A stretch of DNA of 64,000 bases from Pseudobdellovibrionaceae bacterium (GTDB lineage Bacteria > Bdellovibrionota > Bdellovibrionia > Bdellovibrionales > Bdellovibrionaceae). Positions 35,929 through 44,892 of the stretch are shown here, piece by piece. The stretch lies in NCBI GenBank assembly GCA_016719575.1, contig JADJYV010000006.1:1-64000 (forward strand). Reading direction: 5' to 3'. Every line of letters begins with the position of its first letter. The first letter of the stretch is position 1. Under the pieces are notes generated by a model that saw only the letters and a program-made list of their open reading frames with translations, was not told the origin of the DNA and ran no database searches. Both the position numbers and the translations under genes were made by a program.

Positions 35929-36747
35929 ATGCCAGAACTTCCCGAAGTCGAAACCGTGCGCCGAGGCCTTGAAGAGGCCCTTAAGGCGCGACCTAAAATC
36001 ACTCAGATTGAATTTATGCGTAAGGATTTGCGCGATCCGATTCCGATCAAAAAAATCCAGAGCCTTGTGGGGGAGGCGATTGCTAGCGTCGAGAGACGGG
36101 CGAAATACTTACTTTTACGCACAAACAAAGGAACATTGCTTTCTCACCTCGGCATGACCGGAACGTGGCGAGTATTTAATGTCGGCGAGGAGAAAGACCA
36201 TGACCATATTTACCTGTCTTTTGAAAATGGCCTGAGGCTCGCGTATCGGGACCCGCGGCGTTTTGGTGTGCTCGATTTTGTTGCGGTGAATTCGGATTTG
36301 CGGCACCCGAGACTAAGGCATTTGGGATTTGAACCGCTCAAACCAGAGTTAACCGGTGAGTCTCTTTGGCAGAAGCTTCGCGGAAAAAAAACCACGATCA
36401 AGGTGGCGATTATGGATCAAAAAATTGTGGTCGGAGTCGGTAATATTTATGCTAGCGAAGCTCTGTTTGATGCCCGAATTATCCCAACTCTTCCTTCTGC
36501 GAAAGTCAGTCGTCAAAGATGCGAAGTGTTGGTGGCAGCGATTAAAAAGATTTTACAAGAGGCCATTGCTGCTGGAGGATCGAGCATCAGTGATTACCAA
36601 CAGCTCTCGGGAGAAGCGGGTGACTTTCAAAATCGATTTAAAGTGTATGATCGTGCAGGCGAAGCGTGTCGTGCATGTGGCACTCGGATTCGTGCTAAAA
36701 AAATAGGCGGACGATCCACTTATTGGTGCTCAACTTGCCAGAAATAA
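35929..36747 (+). CDS. mutM: Formamidopyrimidine-DNA glycosylase
   Basis: Base-excision repair enzyme that removes 8-oxoguanine and formamidopyrimidines and nicks the abasic site. Normal length (272 aa). The N-terminal MPELPEVETVRRGLE supplies the catalytic Pro2 and Glu3. RRAKYLLLRT has the conserved Lys; VGVGNIYASEALFDARI is the H2TH region; the C-terminal zinc finger is CRACGTRIRAK then YWCSTCQK (two CxxC pairs). With MutT in the same window it covers the GO system. It stands just beyond the integrase. Confidence 0.96.
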   Translation: MPELPEVETVRRGLEEALKARPKITQIEFMRKDLRDPIPIKKIQSLVGEAIASVERRAKYLLLRTNKGTLLSHLGMTGTWRVFNVGEEKDHDHIYLSFENGLRLAYRDPRRFGVLDFVAVNSDLRHPRLRHLGFEPLKPELTGESLWQKLRGKKTTIKVAIMDQKIVVGVGNIYASEALFDARIIPTLPSAKVSRQRCEVLVAAIKKILQEAIAAGGSSISDYQQLSGEAGDFQNRFKVYDRAGEACRACGTRIRAKKIGGRSTYWCSTCQK

Positions 36748-36858
36748 TTATTGCAAACGAATGAATATTGATGCAGTTTATTAGGACTAAGGTTTTGATT
36801 AACAATTGCCGAGCCGCGTAATCGCATCGGTATTAAAGTAAAAAAGGGGATTAAATCC

Positions 36859-37062
36859 ATGAAGGCCGTTATCGTAGCATCAATGCTTGCACTTTCTTTC
36901 GCAACTGGTTTCACTTGCTCAAAAAACCAACCTGCTGAGACTTCTACAACTCAAGAGCAAATGGCGGCTCCAGCTGCTGAAGCAACTCCAGCTGCTCCTG
37001 CTGAAGCGGCTCCTGCTACTGAAGGGGCTCCAGCTGAAGGCGCACCTGCCGAGACTAAGTAA
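36859..37062 (+). CDS. Small Ala/Pro/Glu-rich exported protein, possible lipoprotein
   Basis: A 67-aa protein: signal peptide MKAVIVASMLALSFATGFTC, where the FTC is a poor but possible lipobox, then a disordered Ala/Pro/Glu tail (APAAEATPAAPAEAAPATEG). A GGGG lies nine bases before the ATG. A strong terminator follows 29 bp after the stop, so it is a monocistronic unit. Such small acidic, alanine-rich proteins are common near the envelope; no function can be assigned. Confidence 0.65.
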   Translation: MKAVIVASMLALSFATGFTCSKNQPAETSTTQEQMAAPAAEATPAAPAEAAPATEGAPAEGAPAETK

Positions 37063-37090
37063 TTTTAGTATTTAAAATTGCTTTTAATTC

Positions 37091-37122
37091 AAAAAGCCCC
37101 TGTCTTGGATAGGGGCTTTTTT
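37091..37122 (+). terminator. Rho-independent terminator after the small exported protein gene
   Basis: AAAAGCCCCT (37092-37101) and AGGGGCTTTT (37111-37120) form a perfect ten-base stem with a nine-base loop and a T-run running into 37122. Confidence 0.95.
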
Positions 37123-37179
37123 ATTGCCCTTGATGCCAAACAAGAGTGTAATTGAAGCGTTAGCAAAAGGAGTTGCAGC

Positions 37180-39606
37180 GTGGAAAGTATATACGGTTGG
37201 TTTCTGCTTTGTCCTTGGACGGCAGTTGCGGGTTCTTTGGTAGTTCTTTTGGCAATTGGTTATCTTGGTAGTCCACTGATAGTGTGGACGGTAGCCGGGG
37301 CGGCTATTCTAGTCGGATTCGGTGCGCCGGTCTGGCTCCTCGGTTTTTATGTCGCCATCATGCTGATATTTAACGTCAGACCTTTGCGGACCAGTTTGGT
37401 TTCAAAGCAAGTTATGACAATTATGGACAAACTTGGATTTTTACCAAAAATCTCAGATACGGAACGAGCCGCTATCGATGCCGGAACGGTTTGGATCGAA
37501 AAAGATTTATTTTCAGGTAAGCCAGATTTTAAAAAATTAATGAATGAACCCTATCCTCAACTGACTGCGGAAGAGCAGGCTTTCATGAATGGGCCGGTTG
37601 ATGAGCTTTGCAAAATGTTAGATCACTGGGAGATTTGGAAGACGCGCAAGCTTTCCGATCAGTCTTTTGATTACATCAAGAAGCAGAAATTCTTGGGCAT
37701 GATTATTCCTAAGGAATATGGAGGGCTGGGTTTCTCGGCTCTCGCTCATTCTGAAGTGATTATGAAACTATCCTCCCGGTCTCTGTCGACCGCGATCACA
37801 GTCATGGTGCCAAACTCACTTGGTCCGGCAGAACTGCTTGTGCACTACGGAACCGAAGAACAGAAGAAGTATTATCTCCCTCGCCTCGCTTCTGGAGAAG
37901 AAATTCCTTGCTTTGGTTTGACAGAACCAACGGCGGGCTCAGATGCTGGTTCGATCATTTCGAATGGCGTGGTTTTTAAAGGTGCCGATGGAAAAATATA
38001 TATCCGTCTCAACTGGAATAAACGTTGGATCACACTGGCTGCCATTTCGACAGTGATTGGTCTGGCTTTCCGCCTGCGCGATCCTGAAAATATTTTGGGG
38101 CTTGGTGAAGATATTGGTATCACCTGCGCGCTGGTTCCATCAAAAACCCCAGGAGTGGTAATTGGTCGTAGACATGATCCTCTTGGCACTCCATTTTACA
38201 ATTGCCCTACTCAGGGCAAGGATGTTGTGGTTCCTTTAGATGCTGTTGTTGGAGGAATTGAGGGTTGCGGTAAGGGTTGGCTGATGTTGACAGAGTGCTT
38301 GGCTGCAGGACGCGGTATCAGCTTGCCTGCTCAAGCGACTGGGGGAGCGAAGCTCGCTGCGCGGGTCGTCAGTGCTCATGGTGTGATTCGTCGTCAATTT
38401 GGATTGTCTATCGGTAAATTCGAAGGCGTCGAAGAGCCAATGGCGAGGCTTGGAGCTGCAACCTACATGCTTGAAGCCATGAGGCGCTATACTCTAGGCG
38501 CTTTAGATCAAGGGCTAAAGCCTTCGGTGATCACAGCTATTCAGAAATACTATTCGACAGAAATGGGGCGCAAGGGAATTAATGATGCGATGGATATTAT
38601 GGGGGGATCTGGAATTTCTATGGGACCTCGTAATTTAATTGCGGAAGTGTATATAGCAACCCCGATTGGAATTACCGTCGAGGGCGCAAATATTATGACC
38701 CGTACCCTTATCGTTTTTGGTCAGGGCGCATTGCGAGCACACCCCTTTGCCTATGCAGAAGTTAAAGCCATGGATGCCAAAGATCTGAAAGGCTTCGACG
38801 AAGCCTTTTGGGGACATATTGGCCATGTCATTCGAAATTTATGCCGCAGCATAGGTCTCAGCGTTTCTCGTGGGTACTTGGCTTGTTCTCCAAGTTGTCA
38901 CCCACAAATGAAGCGCTACTTCCGTCGTTTGCAATGGGCCTCTGCAACCTATGCAATATTGGCAGATATAGCCATGGCGGCCCTAGGTGGTGAACTTAAG
39001 CTGCGAGAGAAAATCACGGGTCGTTTTGCTGACATACTTGGTTATATGTACATGGCAACTTCAGTTCTTAGAAAGTTTGAAGCTGATGGGCGCCGCGACG
39101 AAGATCTTGCCTTCGTTCATTATAATCTGAAACTTTGTTTGGCTGAAATTCAAAAAGGCTTTGATGGAATTTTTGATAATCTGAAAGTTCCAGGTCTCAG
39201 ATGGTTCTTTAAAGGTTGGCTTGGAGCTTGGTCTCGAATCAACTCCATGGGATCACAGGCTTCCGATGGTTGGAGTCATGCGATTTCAGCAGCTATGCTT
39301 CAAGACGGCTCCGTTCGCGACCGTTTGACTCAGGGAATCTTCTTACCGACCAAAGAGGGCGAGCAGCTGCACCGCCTCGAAACCGCGTTTAGTATAAGCC
39401 TTAAATCTGATATGGCTGAGAAAAAAGTGAAAAGAGCAATTCGCGATGGAATTCTCCCGAAGAAAAAGGTTCATCTTCTTTTAGATGAAGCCAGAAGCAA
39501 AAACATTATCAGCGACGAAGAAGTAAAACTGATTCAGCAGTCTGATGCCGTTCGCTATGATGCAATTCTAGTTGATGACTTTAGTGAGGAACAATATCAC
39601 TCCTAA
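37180..39606 (+). CDS. fadE: Acyl-CoA dehydrogenase, FadE type
   Basis: FAD-dependent first enzyme of beta-oxidation, 808 aa, close to E. coli FadE (814 aa). Two N-terminal hydrophobic segments (VAGSLVVLLAIGYLG, WTVAGAAILVGFG) anchor it to the membrane. Family blocks: IPKEYGGLGFSALAHSEVIMKL, VHYGTEEQKKYYLPRLASGE, CFGLTEPTAGSDAGSI and GKGWLMLTECLAAGRGISLPA. The C-terminal DUF1974 region extends to the end. GTG start with AAAGGAG about seven bases upstream. It would channel electrons from long-chain acyl-CoA into respiration. Confidence 0.96.
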   Translation: MESIYGWFLLCPWTAVAGSLVVLLAIGYLGSPLIVWTVAGAAILVGFGAPVWLLGFYVAIMLIFNVRPLRTSLVSKQVMTIMDKLGFLPKISDTERAAIDAGTVWIEKDLFSGKPDFKKLMNEPYPQLTAEEQAFMNGPVDELCKMLDHWEIWKTRKLSDQSFDYIKKQKFLGMIIPKEYGGLGFSALAHSEVIMKLSSRSLSTAITVMVPNSLGPAELLVHYGTEEQKKYYLPRLASGEEIPCFGLTEPTAGSDAGSIISNGVVFKGADGKIYIRLNWNKRWITLAAISTVIGLAFRLRDPENILGLGEDIGITCALVPSKTPGVVIGRRHDPLGTPFYNCPTQGKDVVVPLDAVVGGIEGCGKGWLMLTECLAAGRGISLPAQATGGAKLAARVVSAHGVIRRQFGLSIGKFEGVEEPMARLGAATYMLEAMRRYTLGALDQGLKPSVITAIQKYYSTEMGRKGINDAMDIMGGSGISMGPRNLIAEVYIATPIGITVEGANIMTRTLIVFGQGALRAHPFAYAEVKAMDAKDLKGFDEAFWGHIGHVIRNLCRSIGLSVSRGYLACSPSCHPQMKRYFRRLQWASATYAILADIAMAALGGELKLREKITGRFADILGYMYMATSVLRKFEADGRRDEDLAFVHYNLKLCLAEIQKGFDGIFDNLKVPGLRWFFKGWLGAWSRINSMGSQASDGWSHAISAAMLQDGSVRDRLTQGIFLPTKEGEQLHRLETAFSISLKSDMAEKKVKRAIRDGILPKKKVHLLLDEARSKNIISDEEVKLIQQSDAVRYDAILVDDFSEEQYHS

Positions 39607-39639
39607 GAGGGATTTGTTTTAAGAAGAGTCTGTTTCAAA

Positions 39640-39670
39640 AAGGGGCTTAACTGAATTAGTTATGCCCCTT
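39640..39670. terminator. Bidirectional terminator between fadE and rny
   Basis: AAGGGGC (39640-39646) pairs with GCCCCTT (39664-39670), and inside them AACT pairs with AGTT. It lies between two converging genes and includes the rny stop codon. The A-rich and T-containing flanks allow use in both directions. Confidence 0.75.
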
Positions 39671-41236
39671 AGTATTTTCTGAGACGATGGTTTCTCGAAC
39701 CAACACAACCTTGATTTGGCCCGGATAATTACACTCTTCTTCGATTTTTTCCGCAATTTTTCGGCTAAGGTTCATGGCTTGGATGTCATCTACTTTTCGT
39801 CCATTCACGAGAACACGACATTCTCGACCGCCACTCAGAACATAGCAGTCCGTAACTCCATCAAAACTTCGGGCAATATCTTGCAACTCGCTGACTTTTT
39901 GGTTGTAAGATTCGATTGTTGAGCGACGAGCTCCAGGCCGTGCGCCTGAAATCGCATCTGCAGCAATAACTAAAAAGGCGTAATCCGAAGCGGGTTGCTC
40001 ATCAAAGTGATGGGCGCGAACGGCATGCACAACCTCGGGAGACTCGCCTCGGGTTTGAATGAAGTCTGCACCAATGACAGCATGACCTCCATCCATCGCG
40101 TGGTCCATGGACTTGCCGATATCATGAAGAAGCCCTGATCTTCGAGCCTGCTTTAAATTGAGTTTTAACTCAGAAGCGAGAAGCCCTGCTAACCAACCGA
40201 CTTCTCCGCAGTGGAAATATTGATTTTGAGTGAAAGAATATCGGTAGCGTAGGCTTCCCATCATCTGTCGAATTTCGGGGTGCATGTCTTGCATTTTAAG
40301 TTCTTTGGCTATCGCATCGCCATCATTCTTGATCTGTCTAAAGAGTTCCTTTTTTTGGTTTTCAGCCGTTCTTCGAATAAAGTCTGGATTGATGTTTCTT
40401 TTTTCTTTTAAAATCTTTTCAAGGACACGTCTCGTAAGTTCGCGACGAACAGGATCGAATCCTGCAACGCCAATCATTTCCATTTCAGGTTCGATGATAA
40501 TGTCACAGCCGCAAACATCTTGAAGAGTTTTGATGTTTTCGCCTTTAGCGTCACACAGCAAGCGTCTTGAATTTTGATCCGGAAAATTAACGGCGCCAAG
40601 GCCACGTTCGGCGCAATAGGGACGGGCGAAGCGATCTAGAGCGATATCAAGAATTCGCTTGGCTCGCTGTTCCGCATGCTCCTTGGTTTCTTCGTCGAAA
40701 TTTTCGATGAATTTTTGCATCCTCTGGTGGGTCTCTTGTTCAAAGTTATCGATCAGATTCTTTTTTACCTCTTCTGTGGTGATATCTAGCTTACGGCTGA
40801 GAACTTGGATGTACTGTGTATTGAGTTCTTTTTGCTGTTGTCGTCGCTTTTGCAGTTCAGCCTCTTGATTTTGCACCGCTTTTTCTTGCTGGCGAGTTTC
40901 GGTTTCATGCGATTGAAGCTTTTTCTTGGCCTCGACAAGCATTGTGTCGACTTTTTGCTTTTTTTCGTCCGCAAGTTCTTGCAGCTCTTCGATTTGAGCC
41001 TCGAGTTTTAGCATCTCTGGCTCTACGCGGGACCACAGTTCAAGTTCGATTTCTTGGATCTTTTCTTTTTCTTCGAGCATTTTGATTTCGAGAGCATCTT
41101 TGGCTTCTGCTAGGATCTCTTGTGCGTCCTGTTTTGCCCGTTTAATGGTATAATTATTCGCATACTTGCGAAGGGCAAATCCGAACCCACCTCCAACGGC
41201 GCCGCATCCGATTCCTACTAATAGTGCTTCAAACAT
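39656..41236 (-). CDS. rny: Ribonuclease Y
   Basis: Membrane-anchored endoribonuclease that starts mRNA decay; about 526 aa, typical for RNase Y. ATG 41236 follows GAGG by six bases (frame open to 41272). N-terminal helix FEALLVGIGCGAVGGGFGFAL, a long coiled coil (residues 30-190), KH domain (DAKGENIKTLQDVCGCDIII), and HD domain with SGLLHDIGKSMDHAMDGGHAV. The end GQIKVVLVRETIVSENTK is the family C-terminus. Presence of RNase Y is known in Bdellovibrio-like and Gram-positive bacteria. Confidence 0.96.
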   Translation of the reverse strand: MFEALLVGIGCGAVGGGFGFALRKYANNYTIKRAKQDAQEILAEAKDALEIKMLEEKEKIQEIELELWSRVEPEMLKLEAQIEELQELADEKKQKVDTMLVEAKKKLQSHETETRQQEKAVQNQEAELQKRRQQQKELNTQYIQVLSRKLDITTEEVKKNLIDNFEQETHQRMQKFIENFDEETKEHAEQRAKRILDIALDRFARPYCAERGLGAVNFPDQNSRRLLCDAKGENIKTLQDVCGCDIIIEPEMEMIGVAGFDPVRRELTRRVLEKILKEKRNINPDFIRRTAENQKKELFRQIKNDGDAIAKELKMQDMHPEIRQMMGSLRYRYSFTQNQYFHCGEVGWLAGLLASELKLNLKQARRSGLLHDIGKSMDHAMDGGHAVIGADFIQTRGESPEVVHAVRAHHFDEQPASDYAFLVIAADAISGARPGARRSTIESYNQKVSELQDIARSFDGVTDCYVLSGGRECRVLVNGRKVDDIQAMNLSRKIAEKIEEECNYPGQIKVVLVRETIVSENTKGHN

Positions 41237-41340
41237 TTTATCCTCGCATTTGGTGACGCCGTATTCTAACAAAGAGTTGGGTCGTTAGACCAATTAATAT
41301 CCCTTGCATACTGCGGCGGGTTGGTGGATAAAATCAGCCC

Positions 41341-41724
41341 ATGAAAAAAGCTTTTTATCTCCTGCTTTCCTTTCTGGCAATAAGTGCCCTTGTTTACGTT
41401 TTGGTGAATTGGTACCCTTATATCTTCGCTAAAACGGTGGATGGTGTAATCTATGGGGTTGAACGTGTAGAGGCGCCTCTAGCAGTACTCACATCCGAGG
41501 CTGCCGCAAAGCCTGCGACACAAGTGTTTTCATTTGCCGTAGCGGTAAAAGATCGCTCGAGCGGGGAGATTTATACGGCCTCGTCCGAAGATCGTCGCTG
41601 GGCGGTCGTTGAAAAAGGGCAATGTGCTGAAGTTAAGTTTTTGCCATATCCTCCGTGGAGCTTGTCACGTTCTGGGGCCTTTTTTGGTGCCAGACTGATA
41701 CGGCTCTATGAGTGTCCTAAGTAA
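41341..41724 (+). CDS. Small membrane-anchored protein of unknown function
   Basis: Unrecognised 127-aa protein. An N-terminal membrane helix (FYLLLSFLAISALVYVLVNWYPYIF) is followed by a small extracytoplasmic domain with beta character (QVFSFAVAVKDRSSGEIYTASSEDRRWAVV) and two cysteines near the end (GQCAEVKF, LYECPK). The pattern recalls small proteins bound to the inner-membrane outer face. No Shine-Dalgarno stands out. Its last 8 bp overlap the convergent small membrane protein gene. Confidence 0.7.
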   Translation: MKKAFYLLLSFLAISALVYVLVNWYPYIFAKTVDGVIYGVERVEAPLAVLTSEAAAKPATQVFSFAVAVKDRSSGEIYTASSEDRRWAVVEKGQCAEVKFLPYPPWSLSRSGAFFGARLIRLYECPK

Positions 41725-41887
41725 AGACGCCCTTGTATAAGAGGTAAGGCAAAAGGATATAGAGCAAGACGTCGCGAACAAGATAATAGATGAAAAAAGC
41801 TAGGAAAAGCTTCCAGCCATACTTTTTAAAAACGCCTCTTAAGCCCGACTCACGAAACGTTGCTCTAATTTCTTCAAGGATTTTCAT
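41717..41887 (-). CDS. Small (56-aa) membrane protein
   Basis: A short frame encoding MKILEEIRATFRESGLRGVF and then KKYGWKLFLAFFIYYLVRD, VLLYILLPYLLYKG. A basic amphipathic N-terminal helix leads into one long or two short membrane helices, a composition very unlike a random frame. The gap between the flanking genes is otherwise unexplained. No strong ribosome-binding site is seen before the ATG, only GCGGGCC. Function unknown. Confidence 0.65.
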   Translation of the reverse strand: MKILEEIRATFRESGLRGVFKKYGWKLFLAFFIYYLVRDVLLYILLPYLLYKGVFT

Positions 41888-41952
41888 GGCCCGCATCTTG
41901 TTCTAAAAACCCTATAGTGGTCAAGATTTAAACCGCAAAAGGGTGTCCGGAT

Positions 41953-43586
41953 TTATGCGCTTTCGTTTTGTTTATTTTGAACGTGATTTTGTAAAATCCA
42001 ACGGCGAATTTGTTTCAGGAAGTGATCATTCATTCCAAAGAATACAAAATGGTTAAAATAGATGCCCTTTTCTGACTTCGATTCTTCGCTATAGTTGCAG
42101 GTGGCAAGAAATTCAGGCAGGTCCAATTGGTGTGGCAGCCAGAGGACAAAATCCCTGAAAGCACCGAGACTGATCGGCCGATAGTACTTCATGACGAGTC
42201 CGGCCTCTGAAAACTCGCTGATTTCAATGGGGGTTACAACTTTTGCGGTATGCCTGTTATGAACGGTCGGAAAATTGAATTCTTCTGTTGGGTTCAGTTG
42301 AGGCATAAAAATCAACATTTTTTTTACTATGTACATCGGATCCAGCGGGGTGAAGAAGACATCTCTTGCGACTTCGCCGAGAGCTGTATCTCGTAACGTC
42401 GAAGCGGATTTTGAAGCCAGCATAAAAAATTCTGTACGGCCCGTGAGGTTCTGCGTTGGGGGTGCCATCGTCTTTTTAAGAATGTCGGATAGGCCGATCC
42501 ATCGGTCTTTGTAATTGCCTTCAAAATGAGAGTCTTCAGCAAAGATAGCGTGGAAAGTCGTCGGAACAGGGGGCAAAGAAGCCAGGTCGATTGTTTTGTT
42601 TTTTTTGCGGACTCGAGATCGATGGCATAAATAAAGGTTTGAAGATGTGGAAAGAGATGCACCTTAATATTGCTAAAAAACTTTTCAAGGCTTGTTTTGA
42701 AGTGAATGGTGGCCTCGTCGTCGCCGCAAATTATCGCGACATGAACAGGTTCTTTTGGAACATTTCCTAGCCACTCAAATGGAAAAGGTTTTGCTTCTTT
42801 TTTGCGAGCTTCTTTTCGTAGGTTGCTAATTTGAAAAGGATCCGCGGCAACATAGGAAAAGGCGCAGCGGAAATGATCTTTATAATCTGGATGAGGGGAA
42901 CTGAATACGCAGGTCGCAAGCATACTTATTTGCTTTTTTTGCGAAACAAAAGATGGGCTATAGTACTTGGCCAAAGCCCCAACCGGTATTTGGCGATTGC
43001 TACGGCTGACAAAGCCCACGTCTGATATCGCTTCTATCTCGACGTCTTTGAGCATCTCGATAGTCGTGGTAGTTTTAACATTGTGTATTGTGTACTGAGA
43101 CGGGGGGCGACGACCACTAATTGCGAAGGCCAGGTGTTGTTGTAAAATAAGCTTATCAAAGGGCTTGAAGATCACATTGTTAATGATGCGATCTCCGACG
43201 ACCTTGATATCAAAATCAGGATCCTCAAAGGTGGTGATTACCAAAGAGGTGGGTTCATGGGGTGGGCAAAGACCTTTAGTGATAAAAAGCTCTCTTGTTT
43301 TTTGTAAAAGTGGCATATTTTTAGAGCCAAAAAATTCATTTTTACAAATAAGTAGCAGGAGCTGGTCATTGCTTCCTGAGACCACTTGCTCTGCGAGGTG
43401 AGGCAAGGCCTGTCCACCTTTCGAGAGTGACGACGCGCCTTCAGCTAGGAGTAATTTTATCCATTTTGCAAAAGACTCAAGAGAATTAAAACAACGGACC
43501 GCCAATTGAGAATCGACTTTTTGAACAGCTTCAACTATATCATCTCGAAATTTAGGATCGTCCTCAAGAATGTAGACATACTTCAT
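41953..43586 (-). CDS. Receiver/PilZ tandem protein interrupted by a frameshift
   Basis: Two overlapping frames read as one 544-aa protein if the ribosome slips -1 at A8 (42606-42599, codons GCA-AAA-AAA-ACA; residue 329). Part one (43586 to slip): a receiver-like domain (VYILEDDPKFRDD) lacking the acceptor Asp (ICKNEFFGSKN), then a PilZ-like domain (IEAISDVGFVSRS) and the start of a second receiver-like unit (VHVAIICGDDEATIHF). Part two, to 41953, continues it and adds a second PilZ-like domain (EISEFSEAGLVMKYYRPI). Likely a c-di-GMP-related regulator. Either a programmed shift, a real mutation or a sequencing error. Confidence 0.7.
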
Positions 43587-43673
43587 TTTGTAAGTATACC
43601 TAATTCCAACGTTCGATGTTACTAGACGATGGTTTGGTTTTTGAATGTGTGTTGGTTGGGACAGGGGCGATTC

Positions 43674-44450
43674 TTAAGCCTGCTTTTTAAAGGACCTCGC
43701 GAAAACAAATAAACCAGCAACAATAAAGGGAAGGCTGAGCAGTTGGCCCATATTCAAAGGCATCGACGATTCAAAGGCCTCCTGGTTTTCTTTGAAAAAT
43801 TCAATAAAAAACCTGGCACTAAAAACCAACGCCACTGAAAGACCAAAAACACGTCCAGCAGGAAGTTTTGCCTTCAGCGGCTTATAGACAAGCCATCCAA
43901 TCAGGGCGATAGCAAAGTAGCATAGGCTTTCATAAATTTGAGCGGGGTGTCTTGGCGTCTTATCAATTCTTTCAAAAATAAAGGACCACGGAATATCTGT
44001 CGGACGACCGATGATTTCTGAATTCATAAGGTTGCCAATTCGTATAAAGGCACCCGTTAGCACTGTGAAGATGACGACACGATCAAAAATCCACCAAAGA
44101 GGAAATTCGCGATTTTTACGAGAGAAGAGCCCAATGGCGATCAAGACTCCAAGACTTCCGCCATGGCTCGCTAGCCCGCCTTCCCATATTTTAAAAATTT
44201 GAATAGGGTTTGCGAGGTAGTGGGCTGGTTCATAAAAGAGACAGTGACCAAGGCGTGCTCCAATAAGGGTTCCAAGGAAAATATGAGTTAAAAGGGAGTC
44301 GAGTTTTTCAGTTGGTTTGTTTTCCCACTGGCAGATTTTCCGCATGGCTTGAAAGCCAATTAAAAATCCGGCCAAGAACATCAAGCCATACCAGCGAAGT
44401 TGCAAAGGGCCTATGTGTATGAGAGTAGGGCTTACATTCCATTCAATCAT
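43674..44450 (-). CDS. lgt: Prolipoprotein diacylglyceryl transferase
   Basis: Inner-membrane enzyme that transfers diacylglycerol from phosphatidylglycerol to the lipobox Cys of prolipoproteins; the first step of lipoprotein maturation for the many lipoproteins seen here. Length 258 aa with seven membrane helices. Hallmarks: LRWYGLMFLAGFLIG (conserved Tyr), GARLGHCLFYEP, EGGLASHGGSLGVL (HGG) and RIGNLMNSEIIGRPTD, the Lgt signature. A small frame with good ribosome-binding site begins just upstream. Confidence 0.96.
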   Translation of the reverse strand: MIEWNVSPTLIHIGPLQLRWYGLMFLAGFLIGFQAMRKICQWENKPTEKLDSLLTHIFLGTLIGARLGHCLFYEPAHYLANPIQIFKIWEGGLASHGGSLGVLIAIGLFSRKNREFPLWWIFDRVVIFTVLTGAFIRIGNLMNSEIIGRPTDIPWSFIFERIDKTPRHPAQIYESLCYFAIALIGWLVYKPLKAKLPAGRVFGLSVALVFSARFFIEFFKENQEAFESSMPLNMGQLLSLPFIVAGLFVFARSFKKQA

Positions 44451-44464
44451 GCGAACTCCAATAA

Positions 44465-44662
44465 TCAGAGGATCATTATTGCCCTCGGATTATTGGAAGG
44501 TAAAGAACTTTCTATCATGGAACTCAGTGCGAGTAGAGGCGGGGAGTCTCGTTGGTGTTCGTAGAGGGGGAGAGCAGACTCTTTTGTTTGCAAACGGAGG
44601 AGAGTTTGGGCGTTGAGGCGTCCAAAAACAAAGGAGAGAATAAAGTCGATCCATTTAGACAT
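44465..44662 (-). CDS. Possible small protein upstream of lgt
   Basis: A 65-codon frame starting at ATG 44662, with GGAG seven bases upstream, ending 14 bp before lgt. The product has a short hydrophobic start (WIDFILSFVFGRL) and then a polar sequence without motif. The good ribosome-binding site and its position as a leader for lgt support it; composition does not add much. The rest of 44663-44892 holds no gene, only the promoter region of the divergent protease. Confidence 0.4.
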   Translation of the reverse strand: MSKWIDFILSFVFGRLNAQTLLRLQTKESALPLYEHQRDSPPLLALSSMIESSLPSNNPRAIMIL

Positions 44663-44892
44663 AGATATCTCCGAGCGATGTGGTTGGTTCCATTTTTTTA
44701 ATCCTTAGTTTGTTAAAGTGCTTTCGCCGATAGAATTTTGTTCCCCTGTGCAGATACTAGCGGTTTTTCGTCTAAAAGTTATTACTAGTATAAGAAAAAT
44801 TTATGATGATTTCGTATAATTAGTTTGAGTGGACCACCTTGTTGTTGTTACGATTTTTGGGCACGTCATATTTTATTCATGGAGGGGGAACT

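Noticed and set aside
42327..42576. The out-of-frame end of the receiver/PilZ gene as a genuine C-terminus
   Set aside because: The last 90 residues are basic and composition-shifted, and the alternative frame carries a PilZ-like continuation from the slip site.
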